DNA from: Streptomyces sp. CG1
GTDB taxonomy: Bacteria > Actinomycetota > Actinomycetes > Streptomycetales > Streptomycetaceae
NCBI RefSeq assembly: GCF_041080625.1
Contig: NZ_CP163518.1
Span: forward strand, 9,479,501 to 9,543,500
Direction of reading: 5' to 3'
DNA length: 64,000 bases
Positions within the stretch are counted from its first letter, which is position 1, and each line of letters opens with the position of its first letter. A program made the translations under genes and the position numbers. A model generated the notes under the pieces. It was not told the DNA's origin. It was given only the letters and a program-made list of their open reading frames with translations, and did not search any database. Shown here one piece after another: positions 29,142 to 37,866 of this stretch.

Positions 29142-30554
29142 ATGGAACTGGTCGAGGAGCGGCCCTACCGCTTCCGCATCGAACAACACGGGGACATGCG
29201 GGTGCCGGGCATGGTGTTCGCCTCCCGGCAGCTGCTGAAGGACGCCGAGAAGTCGCTGGAGCAGGTGGTCCACGTGGCCACGCTGCCCGGAATCGTCGGC
29301 GCCTCGTACGCCATGCCGGACATCCACTGGGGCTACGGCTTCCCCATCGGCGGTGTCGCGGCGACCGACCTGGACGAGGGCGGCGTGGTCTCGCCCGGCG
29401 GGGTCGGCTTCGACATCTCCTGCGGGGTACGGCTGCTGGCCGCCGACTGCGACCGTGCGGAGCTGCGGCCCGCGCTGTCCGCGGTCATGGACGGCCTGGA
29501 CAGGGCGATCCCACGCGGGGCCGGCCCCGGCGGGGTGTGGCGGCTGGACGGGCCCCGGCAGCTGGAGCGGATCCTCGAGGGCGGGTCCCGTTACGCGGTG
29601 GAACAGGGGCACGGAGAGGAGCGCGACCTGGTCCGCTGCGAGGACGGCGGGGCGGTCGCCGACGCGGACGTGACCCAGGTCGGCCCGCGGGCGCGCGAGC
29701 GCGGCCTCGGACAGGTCGGCAGCCTCGGCTCCGCCAATCACTTCCTGGAGGTGCAGCAGGTCGCCCGGGTGTACGACGAGCGCGCCGCGGCTGCTTTCGG
29801 GCTGGCCGAGGGCCAGGTGTGCGTGATGATCCACTGCGGGTCGCGCGGCCTCGGACACCAGATCTGCACCGATCACGTGCGGGAGATGGGCCGCGCCATG
29901 GCACGCTACGGCATCACGGTGCCGGACCGGCAGCTGGCCTGCACCCCCGTGGACTCGCCCGAGGGGCGCGCGTACCTCGGTGCGATGGCCGCGGCCGCCA
30001 ACTACGGGCGCGCCAACCGGCAGTTGCTCACCGACGCGGCACGCCGGGTCTTCGACCGGGCTGCGGGAGTCCGGCTGTCGCTGGTGTACGACGTCTCCCA
30101 CAACCTCGCCAAGATCGAGACGCATCCCGTGGACGGAACACGCCGTCGGCTGTGCGTCCACCGCAAGGGCGCCACCCGCGCCTTCCCGCCCGGCCATCCC
30201 GATCTGCCCCGCGATCTGAGCGGGGTGGGGCAGCCGGTGCTGATACCCGGCACCATGGGCACGGCCTCGTACGTCCTGGCCGGAGTGCCCGGCGGGGGTG
30301 CCTTCGCCTCCACCTGCCACGGCGCGGGCCGCACGATGAGCCGCCACGAGGCCGTGCGCACGATCACCGACAGGCAACTGCGGGCCAGGCTGGAACGGGA
30401 CGGCATCGCGGCCCGCCCGCTGTCCTGGCGCGGTCTGCCCGAGGAGGCGCCGGAGGCCTACAAGGACGTCGACGCGGTGGTCAGCGTCGCCGAGGAGGCG
30501 GGGCTGTGCGGCAGGGTGGCCCGGCTGGTTCCGCTCGGCGTGGTCAAGGGGTGA
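29142..30554 (+). CDS. rtcB: RtcB family RNA ligase
   Basis: A 470-residue RtcB protein. [13 protein letters not shown] holds the metal-binding cysteine, [13 protein letters not shown] and [11 protein letters not shown] hold metal and GMP-site histidines, and YDVSHNLAK lies further on. RtcB joins 2',3'-cyclic phosphate or 3'-phosphate RNA ends to 5'-OH ends using GTP and manganese, in tRNA or rRNA repair. GGGAGG precedes the ATG. The archease cofactor gene converges from the right, 68 bp away. The stop codon lies in a 23-bp tandem duplication (30543-30588). Confidence 0.92.
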   Translation: MELVEERPYRFRIEQHGDMRVPGMVFASRQLLKDAEKSLEQVVHVATLPGIVGASYAMPDIHWGYGFPIGGVAATDLDEGGVVSPGGVGFDISCGVRLLAADCDRAELRPALSAVMDGLDRAIPRGAGPGGVWRLDGPRQLERILEGGSRYAVEQGHGEERDLVRCEDGGAVADADVTQVGPRARERGLGQVGSLGSANHFLEVQQVARVYDERAAAAFGLAEGQVCVMIHCGSRGLGHQICTDHVREMGRAMARYGITVPDRQLACTPVDSPEGRAYLGAMAAAANYGRANRQLLTDAARRVFDRAAGVRLSLVYDVSHNLAKIETHPVDGTRRRLCVHRKGATRAFPPGHPDLPRDLSGVGQPVLIPGTMGTASYVLAGVPGGGAFASTCHGAGRTMSRHEAVRTITDRQLRARLERDGIAARPLSWRGLPEEAPEAYKDVDAVVSVAEEAGLCGRVARLVPLGVVKG

Positions 30555-30588
30555 CGCGAGGACTCGTCAAGGGGTGACTCGGGGACCG
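30543..30588. repeat. 23-bp imperfect tandem duplication over the rtcB stop codon
   Basis: GTCAAGGGGTGAC occurs at 30543-30555 and 30566-30578, each followed by similar 10-bp tails (about 19 of 23 positions identical). The first copy contains the rtcB TGA; the second lies in the 3' untranslated region. Confidence 0.8.
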
Positions 30589-30622
30589 TCAACCGGCCTC
30601 GGCGTCTCCGCTCATATGTCGC

Positions 30623-31087
30623 TCATACGTCGACGGTCACCCCGCAGGACCAGCCGTACGGGTCGGGCCCGATGTGCAGCCGATGCCATGACACGCCCTT
30701 GGGCGGGGCGCCGGTGACCTCCACCGTGTTGAGGCCGGCGACCGCCAGCCGTATGCCGAGACCGTCGCCGACCGCCTCCGCCTCTACGTCGACGGGCACC
30801 TCACCGCGCACTTCCAGGCGGTAGACCACCTCGTCCAGGAGGGACGCCAACAGCTCCTCGTCGCTGCCTTCGGCCAGTTCCAGGCGCTCCACGGCGGTGG
30901 GCCGAACCCCGGAGAGGTCGGCGAAGCACTCCACCAGCCCCAGCACCGCCTCCGCGAGGCACCGCTCGCGGCTCGGCCCCCATGCCTCGATCCCCACGTC
31001 GGCCGTGTGGGGCACCGCCCGATGGCCTGCGGTGCCCTGCCGCCGCGCCAGCAGTTCGTCACCCGTGTCGCCGACCATGCCCACCAT
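30623..31087 (-). CDS. archease
   Basis: A 154-residue protein with the archease signature HTADVGIEAWGPSRERCLAE (27-46) and C-terminal VEVTGAPPKGVSWHRLHIG. Archease activates RtcB by promoting its guanylylation. It lies on the strand opposite rtcB with a 68-bp gap, so the two share a locus but not a transcript. The first ~20 residues lack similarity, so a later start is possible. Confidence 0.85.
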   Translation of the reverse strand: MVGMVGDTGDELLARRQGTAGHRAVPHTADVGIEAWGPSRERCLAEAVLGLVECFADLSGVRPTAVERLELAEGSDEELLASLLDEVVYRLEVRGEVPVDVEAEAVGDGLGIRLAVAGLNTVEVTGAPPKGVSWHRLHIGPDPYGWSCGVTVDV

Positions 31088-31145
31088 GTGCCCATTTGGC
31101 GGCCCCGCACACCGCCTCGGCGAAGTACAGGTGCGCCGAACCGGC

Positions 31146-31565
31146 CTACCGGTTCGGCCGCGCGGCGCTGATGTCGGCGAGTGCCGAGTGCGGATCCCGT
31201 TCGACGGCCAGGTCGCCCAGGCTGAGCGCCCCGATCAGATGGTCGTCGTCGACGACGGGCAGCCGCCGCAGGGTGTGTTCCCGCATCAGGCGGATCGCCT
31301 CGTCGACCGGGTCCTGGGACGAACAGGTGACCATGTCCCTGCTGCACACCTGGCCCACCACCGTCAGCGTGGGGTCACGCTCGTCGGCGAGGGCCCGGAC
31401 CACCAGATCGCGGTCCGTCACCAGACCGCAGACGTGGTCGCCCTCCGTGACGATGACATCGCCGATGCCGTTCTGCCGCATGAGCCGCGCCACCTCGGTG
31501 AGGGGCGTCCTCTCGGGCACCGTCACCGGATCCTGCGTCATGATCTCCCGGACGTACCGAGTCAT
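31146..31565 (-). CDS. tandem CBS-domain protein
   Basis: A 139-residue protein made of two CBS motifs: IMTQDPVTVPERTPLTEVAR... with VTDRDLVVRALAD, then MVTCSSQDPVDEAIRLMRE with RLPVVDDDHLIGALSLGDLA. Such stand-alone pairs bind adenosine nucleotides and often act in stress or energy sensing. GGAGGTGG precedes the ATG at 31565. It lies 58 bp upstream of the archease gene on the same strand. Confidence 0.9.
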   Translation of the reverse strand: MTRYVREIMTQDPVTVPERTPLTEVARLMRQNGIGDVIVTEGDHVCGLVTDRDLVVRALADERDPTLTVVGQVCSRDMVTCSSQDPVDEAIRLMREHTLRRLPVVDDDHLIGALSLGDLAVERDPHSALADISAARPNR

Positions 31566-31766
31566 GGCCACCCACCTCCGTCCGCCGTGCGCGACGAGCG
31601 CCGACGACGCCCTGCGCACCCACCGGGTACCCGTGGACGTGCCTCGACAGCCGCCCCCCGACAGGGCGCTTCGGCGGTGCCCGTGCGGGCTACGCCGCCG
31701 ACGGCCCGCGTGATGCGTGAGCCACGCCCGGCATCGCCGAGCCCAGCCGCTGAGGCACCACGGGTG

Positions 31767-32057
31767 TCAGGCCCGGGTGCCGGGTCCCGGCATCGGGCCG
31801 ACCGTGGTACGACGGTGTGCCCTGCGCGGACGCGGGCTCCGGCGATGGTGTGCCCCTCCGCTGGCCAGGGCCAGGCCCAGGCAGAAGATGAGCGCCAGTG
31901 CGAGGCCGGAGCAGAAGAGCCCGAGCGGGCTGAGCGTGGCGATGTGGTGGCCGAGAACCGACACGCCGTACTGCGGACCGCCGGACAGGTTGTCGGCGAT
32001 CGCCAGGGCCGTGAAGGCGCCCGTGGCCGCGAGGAGAAGCAGTCCGAGGAACAGCAT
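31767..32057 (-). CDS. small two-helix membrane protein
   Basis: A 96-residue protein. One helix is MLFLGLLLLAATGAFTALAI at the N-terminus; IADNLSGGPQYGVSVLGHHI follows, then a second helix LGLFCSGLALALIFCLGLAL and a basic Pro/Arg-rich tail. The family recurs in Streptomyces without a known role (from memory). The start at 32057 has GAGGAG nine bases upstream; the in-frame ATG at 32066 is too close to that site. Confidence 0.65.
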   Translation of the reverse strand: MLFLGLLLLAATGAFTALAIADNLSGGPQYGVSVLGHHIATLSPLGLFCSGLALALIFCLGLALASGGAHHRRSPRPRRAHRRTTVGPMPGPGTRA

Positions 32058-32674
32058 CCCATTCATCTCCTCAAGAAGACGTCCTGTCGTCACGAGTACC
32101 TGCGACACGGCGGATTACACAGCGTCCGCTCGTCCCGGCTCGCCTCCGCCCGTACGGCAGGAGCAGGCCGGTGCCGGTCGCGGTGGCGATGCCCGCCACA
32201 TGGCCCGGTGACCGAGGCCGCCGACGTGGCACGAGGCGCCATCCCTCGCCGTCGGCATTGCCGTGCGGGGTGTCAGGAAGGGGGCGACGACCGTTCGCTC
32301 CGCGGGAACGGCGACGACATACGCGCCCGGCGTGGACGACCGGCCGGGCGGCCGCGCAGGACGCGCACCGTGACCTCGCAAAGCCCCGCCATGTCGGCGA
32401 GTACCGCGCCGGGTGGTGCCGCCCAGCCCGGCTTCGGACACCGTGGGACCGGACTGATGAACATCAGAGCCACGCGTACCGCGCACGGCGCCTCCCACAC
32501 CCCGCGCTCGCCGGGCCGGCCTCGGCATCAATCGGACCGGGACGGGTACGCGAATGAGGCCGGCGCGCGTATTCATGTGCTCGCTGATTCCGGTTCATGC
32601 GCTCGCCGATTCCGGTGAAACCTGCAAGTCGACGAAACCGATGAAACTGTTGAATCCGAATCGCTGACCAGACG
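32058..32674. other. 617-bp gene-free stretch with a 22-bp tandem repeat
   Basis: No frame here has a recognisable product. The right end is AT-richer than its surroundings and holds two adjacent 22-bp units, 32572-32593 and 32594-32615, each starting TTCATG and ending GATTCCGG, differing at two positions. This is probably the regulatory region of the HhH-GPD gene. Confidence 0.5.
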
Positions 32675-33355
32675 ATGACCACGAAGACCGACAGGAAATC
32701 CGGCGGCAGTACGGCCGACGCGACGGACAAGGCTGTCGTCCGCGCCCTGCTCGACCGGCAGCCGCGCACCTATCCGGCGCAGGCCGGCATCCGGCTGCGC
32801 AACACCCCCGCGCCGCTGTACCAGACGCTCGTGCTCGCGATACTGCTCAGCGCCCGTATCAGGGCCGACATCGCGGTGGCGGCGGCCAGGGCACTGTTCG
32901 ACGCCGGAATGCGCGACCCGCGTGCGATGGCCGAGGCCTCCTGGCAGAAACGTGTCGACGCACTCGGCGAGGGCGGCTACCGCCGCTACGACGAGCGCAC
33001 CTCCACCCTGCTCGGCAAAGGGGCCGAGCTGCTGCTCGATCGCTACGACGGCGATCTGCGCCGGCTGCGCGAGGAACCCGATCCGAAGAAGGCCCTGTCG
33101 GACATACCCGGGATCGGGCCCACAGGGGTCGACATCTTCCTGCGCGACGTCCAAGGAATATGGCCGGAGTTCGCGCCGTACATCGACCGCAAGGCCCTCG
33201 ACGGCGCCCGGCGTCTCGGGCTTCCCGCCTCGCCCGAGAAACTCGGCAGCCTCGTCCCCGGCCGTGAGATGACCCGCCTGGCCGACGGTCTGGTCCACGC
33301 GGCCCTCGACAAGCCGATGGCCGACGAGGTGCTCGCCGCCGCCGGGGCGGCGTGA
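32675..33355 (+). CDS. HhH-GPD superfamily endonuclease III-like protein
   Basis: A 226-residue protein. LVLAILLSARIRADIAVAAA (53-72) matches the first glycosylase helix, and LSDIPGIGPTGVDIFLRDV (about 140-158) is the helix-hairpin-helix. No C-terminal four-cysteine iron-sulfur cluster is present, unlike classical Nth, and the usual catalytic Lys in the HhH is not obvious (PGIGPTGVDIF). It may bind DNA or excise bases. No clear ribosome binding site precedes the ATG. The stop overlaps a small frame by GTGA. Confidence 0.75.
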   Translation: MTTKTDRKSGGSTADATDKAVVRALLDRQPRTYPAQAGIRLRNTPAPLYQTLVLAILLSARIRADIAVAAARALFDAGMRDPRAMAEASWQKRVDALGEGGYRRYDERTSTLLGKGAELLLDRYDGDLRRLREEPDPKKALSDIPGIGPTGVDIFLRDVQGIWPEFAPYIDRKALDGARRLGLPASPEKLGSLVPGREMTRLADGLVHAALDKPMADEVLAAAGAA

Positions 33356-33567
33356 CGAACCCGCAGACCGGCAACCCCACGATCCACGGAATTGCTGTGA
33401 TATCGCTCCGCATTCTCATTCTCGACCATCCGCGAATCCGTCTGTTCCTCTGGCATCCCGTCCTGGCACTCGCGAGTGCGTCGGGAGGCGGTTCGGAAGG
33501 TCCCGTCCCGCGGGATCCACCGCCCACCGAGGACATGCCGGGAGAAGTACAGGAACCGCCGGATTAG
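33352..33567 (+). CDS. hypothetical small protein, translationally coupled to the HhH-GPD gene
   Basis: A 71-codon frame starts with a GTG inside the GTGA overlap with the preceding gene. It encodes ISLRILILDHPRIRLFLWHP (a partly hydrophobic stretch) and a Gly/Pro/Glu-rich tail. Third-position G/C bias is only moderate and the local composition is lower in GC. No family is recognised. It may be a real coupled peptide or chance. Confidence 0.3.
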   Translation: MTNPQTGNPTIHGIAVISLRILILDHPRIRLFLWHPVLALASASGGGSEGPVPRDPPPTEDMPGEVQEPPD

Positions 33568-33613
33568 CGGAGGAGGTTCCCGAGAATCCCCGCACCCCTA
33601 TTGCGGTGTCCTC

Positions 33614-33841
33614 TTACGGTGTCCACGACGTCCCCCGCCACTCCTCCGGCCCGCCCCCGTGCCACTCGATCACCGGCGACTCGGCGACATCCAGCTCGTC
33701 CACACCCTCCAGCCCGGCCCGCTGGAGGATCGCCGCCAGATCGTGCAGGCCGAACGCCGTGCCGAGAGTCTCGCCGTCGACCTGGACACGCCGGCCACCG
33801 CGTTCGGACGGCGGGAACACGATCACGTGACGCTCGGCCAT
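33614..33841 (-). CDS. hypothetical protein (75 aa)
   Basis: A 75-residue soluble protein beginning MAERHVIVFPPSERGGRRVQ with LGTAFGLHDLAAILQRAGLE and VIEWHGGGPEEW. The pattern of strand, loop, helix and strand suggests a compact alpha/beta fold. Similar small proteins occur in other Streptomyces (from memory), but no function is known. It lies in a set of small genes of mixed direction. Confidence 0.65.
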   Translation of the reverse strand: MAERHVIVFPPSERGGRRVQVDGETLGTAFGLHDLAAILQRAGLEGVDELDVAESPVIEWHGGGPEEWRGTSWTP

Positions 33842-33920
33842 GACCCACCCCTCACCTGGACGAGCACGGGTACGGGCATGGCACCAGCCTCACCCGGGTT
33901 GCGGGCGGGTGCACGTCCGG

Positions 33921-34184
33921 CTACTCCACGGCAGGGTCCTCCTGCGCGTGCCGCACCGCGGCCTTGACCGCCTGCTCGACCTGGTCCGGATCGGCCCCGG
34001 TCGCTGCGGCATACGCGGCGATCGCCGCCTGGACAGCTTCCATTGCCGCACGCCAGCGGCACCACTGCTCGTCGTACTCGTCGCCGGTCAGACCCGCCAG
34101 CTTCGCCCGCTCCTCTTCGGCGGAACACTCCAGCCTGATCAATTCATCGGGGATGTCTGCCACGACCGGATCATAAGAGGACAT
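33921..34184 (-). CDS. hypothetical helical protein (87 aa)
   Basis: An 87-residue protein, MSSYDPVVADIPDELIRLEC, continuing with long acidic and Ala-rich helices (TGDEYDEQWCRWRAAMEAVQ) and ending ADPDQVEQAVKAAVRHA. No membrane helix or known domain is seen. Codon bias is typical of the genome, supporting coding. The start at 34184 follows an AGATG-rich stretch; longer starts overlap the HAD gene on the other strand. Confidence 0.6.
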   Translation of the reverse strand: MSSYDPVVADIPDELIRLECSAEEERAKLAGLTGDEYDEQWCRWRAAMEAVQAAIAAYAAATGADPDQVEQAVKAAVRHAQEDPAVE

Positions 34185-34250
34185 CTGGGTTGGCGCACGA
34201 GCTGGAACCTGCGAGCCACCGCTGATCAAGGCACCGTCTAAGGTGACCCC

Positions 34251-34742
34251 GTGACCGACAGCGACAAGCGGCCGCTCGCCGTGTTCGACCTCGACAACAC
34301 CCTGGCCGACACCGGCCATCGGCAGCACTTCCTGGAGGCCCGGCCGAGGAACTGGGCCGGGTTCTTCGCCGCCGCGCCCGCGGACCCGTCCCTCGCCGAG
34401 GGGGTCGCGCTGGCCGTGGAGAGTGCCCGGGAGTGCGAGGTCGTCTATCTCACCGGCCGCCCCGAGCGGTGCCGGCGCGACACCCTCGACTGGCTCGCGG
34501 CCCACGGGCTGCCCGAGGGTCCTGTGCACATGCGGGGCAATGCCGACCGCAGGCCCGCGCGGTTCACCAAGCTGGAGATCCTGCGCGGGCTCGCCCAGGA
34601 CCGCGACATACGTTTCCTCGTGGACGACGACGCGCTGGTCTGCGATGACGCCGAGCGCGCCGGGTTCGCCGTCGTACGGGCGCGCTGGGCCGCGCGGTCC
34701 GAGGCGCTTGAGGAGGCCCAGGAACGGGAGGGCCGTACCTGA
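34251..34742 (+). CDS. HAD-superfamily phosphatase
   Basis: A 163-residue HAD-fold enzyme. Motif I is VFDLDNTLADT (nucleophile and acid Asp residues), motif II is VVYLTGRPE with Thr, and the acidic motif is FLVDDDALVCDDA. The layout resembles the small phosphatase domain of polynucleotide kinase 3'-phosphatases (inference). The start is a GTG after AAGGTGACCCC. The nearby rtcB-archease locus would fit a role in RNA end processing, but the link is only positional. Confidence 0.8.
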   Translation: MTDSDKRPLAVFDLDNTLADTGHRQHFLEARPRNWAGFFAAAPADPSLAEGVALAVESARECEVVYLTGRPERCRRDTLDWLAAHGLPEGPVHMRGNADRRPARFTKLEILRGLAQDRDIRFLVDDDALVCDDAERAGFAVVRARWAARSEALEEAQEREGRT

Positions 34743-34789
34743 CGTCGGCGGCAGGCCGGCCCGCGTCCTTCATCTCCGCGCCAGGCGGG

Positions 34790-35005
34790 TCAGTCCCCGT
34801 CCTCGATGCGGAAGCCCACCTTCAGTCCCACCTGGTAGTGCTCGATCCGTCCGTCCTCGATCTGTCCGCGGACCTGGGTGACTTCGAACCAGTCCAGATT
34901 GCGCAGGGTCTGGTCGGCGCGGGCGATGCCGTTGCGGATGGCCTGGTCGATGCCCTCGTGCGAGGTGCCGACGATCTCGGTGACCCGGTAGGTGTGATTT
35001 GACAT
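34790..35005 (-). CDS. dodecin family flavin-binding protein
   Basis: A 71-residue dodecin. NHTYRVTEIVGTSHEGIDQA, IARADQTLRNLDWFEVTQVR and GLKVGFRIED match the beta-alpha-beta-beta dodecin fold, with the flavin-stacking Trp in LDWFEV. Dodecins form hollow dodecamers that store flavin or CoA. AGAGGAG lies eight bases before the ATG. It converges with the HAD gene. Confidence 0.92.
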   Translation of the reverse strand: MSNHTYRVTEIVGTSHEGIDQAIRNGIARADQTLRNLDWFEVTQVRGQIEDGRIEHYQVGLKVGFRIEDGD

Positions 35006-35182
35006 GAGGGTGCTCCTCTCGTGTCACGCCACCCTCCACCGTGCCCCATCCCCGCCCCGCCCGCACGGTGTCCCGGAGATACCGCGGGCAGCCCTTGACC
35101 CTCCCATGTTGATCCATACCAAAATCCAGCACACCCGTACGAGCCTCCCGCTCGTCCCCCCACGTCGGGCCCCCACCCCTGT

Positions 35183-36129
35183 CGGCACCCCTCCCGGGAC
35201 TTTCTTCAGCGCTTCACCGAGGACTTCGAACGCACCCACAAGGACCTGCGCCTCGACATCCGCATCCAGGACTGGACCGGCATCGTCGTCAAGGTCCGCA
35301 AGGTGCTCATGGACGATTCCGGCGAGGGACCCGACGTCATCGAGGTCGGCACCACCCAGGTGCCGCTGTACGCCGACGGCGGCCGGCTCGCCGGCGCCGA
35401 GAGACTCGACTCCGGTGGCAGGCAGGGAATTTACCTCGCCGGGCAGGACTGGTACACCCTCTCGGGGTTCATCTGGGACGAGGGCGGTGACCTCGCCCGG
35501 CAGAAGGACTACAAGGGGGAGGGGGCCCTCGGCACCCCGGCCGCGCTGCGCGGCATGGACTTCTACCGGAGGCTGCAGGGGCTGGGCCGGAGCCCTGTGG
35601 GTGCCGACGGGGAACACCCGCCCCAGGCCAGGGGGTTCGCCGGAGGCAAGGTGGCGCAGATCGTCGCCGTACCGGGGCTCGCCCTGACGATCGTGCGGCA
35701 GAACCCGGACCTGACGGGCAAGCTGGGCTTGTTCCCGGTGCCAGGGAAGACCGCCGCACGGCCCGGCACCGTGTTCACCGGCGGCTCCGACCTCGTCATC
35801 CCGGACCACACCGAGGACCAGTTCGCCGCGACCGCCGTTGTCGTGGCGCTCGCCGGCGCCAAGTGGGACACCGAACTCGCCCGCACCATGAACTACGTGC
35901 CCAACAAGACCACGCTGGCGAGCGCGCTGCGGGCGAGGAGGGGGTCGCCGCCATGTCCGCGGGTGCGGCGCACGGCCGGGCGACCCCCAGCACTCCTCAG
36001 TGGGCTGACGTCGAGGCCGACAACCCGGTCAAGGAGTACATGACCCGGGTGCTGAACGGAGCGGACCCGGCGACGGAGGCCCGCCGGGCCTCCGCCGAGA
36101 TCACCGAGAAGCTCACGCCGGACGTCTGA
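35183..36129 (+). pseudogene. decayed sugar ABC transporter solute-binding protein gene
   Basis: Frame 2 encodes FLQRFTEDFERTHKDLRLDI, then DDSGEGPDVIEVGTTQVPLY, LAGQDWYTLSGFIWDEGGDL and VFTGGSDLVIPDHTEDQFAA: the body of a family 1 extracellular sugar-binding protein. No start codon or lipoprotein signal precedes it. Near 35930 the homology moves to frame 1 (GEEGVAAMSAGAAHGRATPS, then WADVEADNPVKEYMTRVLNG) and ends at 36129. A one-base deletion explains the shift. No permease genes are present. It is a 5'-truncated, frameshifted relic convergent with egtD. Confidence 0.75.
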
Positions 36130-36130
36130 G

Positions 36131-37090
36131 TCAGCGCACCACGCTCAGCGACAGCGCGAAGCGGCCCTGCGCGTCCGTCCACCAGTGGGTCAACTCCAGC
36201 CCGGTGGCCGCCAGTTCATCGGTCACTCCCTCCTTGCGGAACTTGGCCGACACCTCGGTGCGCAGTTCCTCGCCCGCCGCGAAGTCCACGGCGAGGTCCA
36301 GCGCGGGCACCTTCACGGTCTGTGCGACACGCGAGCGCAGCCGCATCTCGATCCATTCCCGCTCGGCGTCCCACAGCGCCACATGGTCGAAGGCGTCCGG
36401 GTCGAAGTCGGCGCCGAGTTCGCGGTCGACGACGGCCAGCACGTTCTTGTTGAACGCGGCCGTCACCCCGGCCGCGTCGTCGTACGCCCGGACCAGCACT
36501 CGCTCGTCCTTGACCAGGTCGGTGCCGAGCAGCAGCCCGTCGCCCGGCGCCAGCAGCGAGCGCACGGAGGACAGGAACTTCGCGCGCTCCTCGGGGAACA
36601 GGTTGCCGATCGTGCCGCCGAGGAACGCCAGCAGCCGGGGTCCGGGTGTGGCGGGCAGGGTGAGCGGGGCGGTGAAGTCGGCGATCAGCGCGTGCACTTC
36701 GAGTTCCGGGTGGTCCTCGACGAGAGCCTGCCCGGCCTGGATGAGGGCGCTCTCGCTGACGTCGACCGGGACGTACGCCGAGGGCGCGAGCGCGTCGAGG
36801 AGATAGCGGGTCTTCTCCGAGGAGCCCGAGCCGAGTTCGATCAGCGTACGGGCGCCGCTCGCCTTGGCGATCTCGCCGGACCGGGTGGCCAGGATCTCCC
36901 GCTCGGCGCGGGTGGGGTAGTACTCGGGCAGTTCGGTGATCTGCTCGAACAGCTCGCTGCCGCGCGCGTCGTAGAACCACTTGGGCGGCAGCCACTTGGG
37001 ACGGACGGTGAGGCCGTGCAGGACGTCGGCGCGCAGCGCGGCGTCCGTCGCGTCCTCGGGGAGGGTGCGGGTGACAAGAAGGGGGCTCAC
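36131..37090 (-). CDS. egtD: L-histidine N-alpha-methyltransferase (ergothioneine pathway)
   Basis: A 319-residue SAM-dependent enzyme of the Methyltransf_33 family. PKWLPPKWFYDARGSELFEQ near residue 35 and the SAM motif LIELGSGSSEKTRYLL (about 82-97) are diagnostic, as is FLGGTIGNLFPEER. It trimethylates histidine to hercynine, the first pathway step. The start is a GTG overlapping the egtC stop by 4 bp. It is the last gene of egtABCD and abuts the solute-binding relic. Confidence 0.93.
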   Translation of the reverse strand: MSPLLVTRTLPEDATDAALRADVLHGLTVRPKWLPPKWFYDARGSELFEQITELPEYYPTRAEREILATRSGEIAKASGARTLIELGSGSSEKTRYLLDALAPSAYVPVDVSESALIQAGQALVEDHPELEVHALIADFTAPLTLPATPGPRLLAFLGGTIGNLFPEERAKFLSSVRSLLAPGDGLLLGTDLVKDERVLVRAYDDAAGVTAAFNKNVLAVVDRELGADFDPDAFDHVALWDAEREWIEMRLRSRVAQTVKVPALDLAVDFAAGEELRTEVSAKFRKEGVTDELAATGLELTHWWTDAQGRFALSLSVVR

Positions 37091-37866
37091 GTACAGGGCT
37101 CCTTGGATGGTGCGGACGCCGGTTCCTCCAGGGGGGCGAGCAGCACGTCGGCGCGGCTCGCGGTGAGCAGAGTGCGGTCGGGGACCTCCTGCCAGAGTGG
37201 ATCGTCGTCGTACGGCTCGGAGGCCACGACCGTGCTCCGGCCGGGCTCCGTGCGGTACCAGAGGCTGTCGCCCCAGGCGGTGGCGGCGATCGTCGCGCCG
37301 TCGGTCAGCAGCAGGTTGAGCCGGGAGGCCGGGGCCGCCCCGGCCAGCCGGCGAACTGTTTCGCCGAGGGCCTGGTCCAGCTCGTCACCGGAGCGCAGCC
37401 GGTGCAGGACCAGCGCCCAGACGAACGCCGAGTCGGTACGGGCCTCCAGTGACAGCAGCTCGACCGGGGGCAGCTGGGACACCAGCGGGGCCGCCGAGTC
37501 GGGCCAGCCCGCGACGGCGCCGTTGTGGCTGAACAGCCACCGCCCGGACGTGAAGGGCGCCGCGGCGGCCTCGCCGTCCGCGGTCGCGGCCGTCGCGTCC
37601 CGTACGGCGGCGAGCACGGCGCCGGAGCGCACCACCCGCGCCAGGTCGGCGAAGGACAGGTCCGCCCAGATCGGCCCGGCCCGCCGGTAGCGCGCGGGGA
37701 CCGGATCGTCGGGGGCATACCAACCGACGCCGAAACCATCGGCGTTGACCGTCCCCGAGCGCTGCCGCTGCGGCTCCCACGACTGGCGCACCAGACTGTG
37801 CGGGGGCTCGGCGAGGAGCCGGCCGAGCGGCTCCTCGGGTCCCAGATAAGCGAGATGACGGCACAT
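37087..37866 (-). CDS. egtC: gamma-glutamyl hercynylcysteine S-oxide hydrolase
   Basis: A 259-residue class II amidotransferase-type hydrolase. The mature N-terminus begins at Cys2 (MCRHLAYLG), the expected nucleophile, and NADGFGVGWY and FSHNGAVAGW are the conserved pocket motifs. It removes the glutamyl group from the EgtB product. Its ATG overlaps the egtB stop (TGATG) and its stop overlaps egtD (GTGA), so the four genes are translated as a coupled unit. Confidence 0.93.
   Translation of the reverse strand: MCRHLAYLGPEEPLGRLLAEPPHSLVRQSWEPQRQRSGTVNADGFGVGWYAPDDPVPARYRRAGPIWADLSFADLARVVRSGAVLAAVRDATAATADGEAAAAPFTSGRWLFSHNGAVAGWPDSAAPLVSQLPPVELLSLEARTDSAFVWALVLHRLRSGDELDQALGETVRRLAGAAPASRLNLLLTDGATIAATAWGDSLWYRTEPGRSTVVASEPYDDDPLWQEVPDRTLLTASRADVLLAPLEEPASAPSKEPCT

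Noticed and set aside
28290..30377. Minus-strand open frame of 695 codons opposite DUF6328 and rtcB
   Set aside because: It crosses two well-supported plus-strand genes and encodes no domain.
32115..32576. Minus-strand 153-codon frame in the gene-free stretch
   Set aside because: Arg/Gly/Pro-rich composition with no domain, no ribosome binding site and no coherent codon bias.
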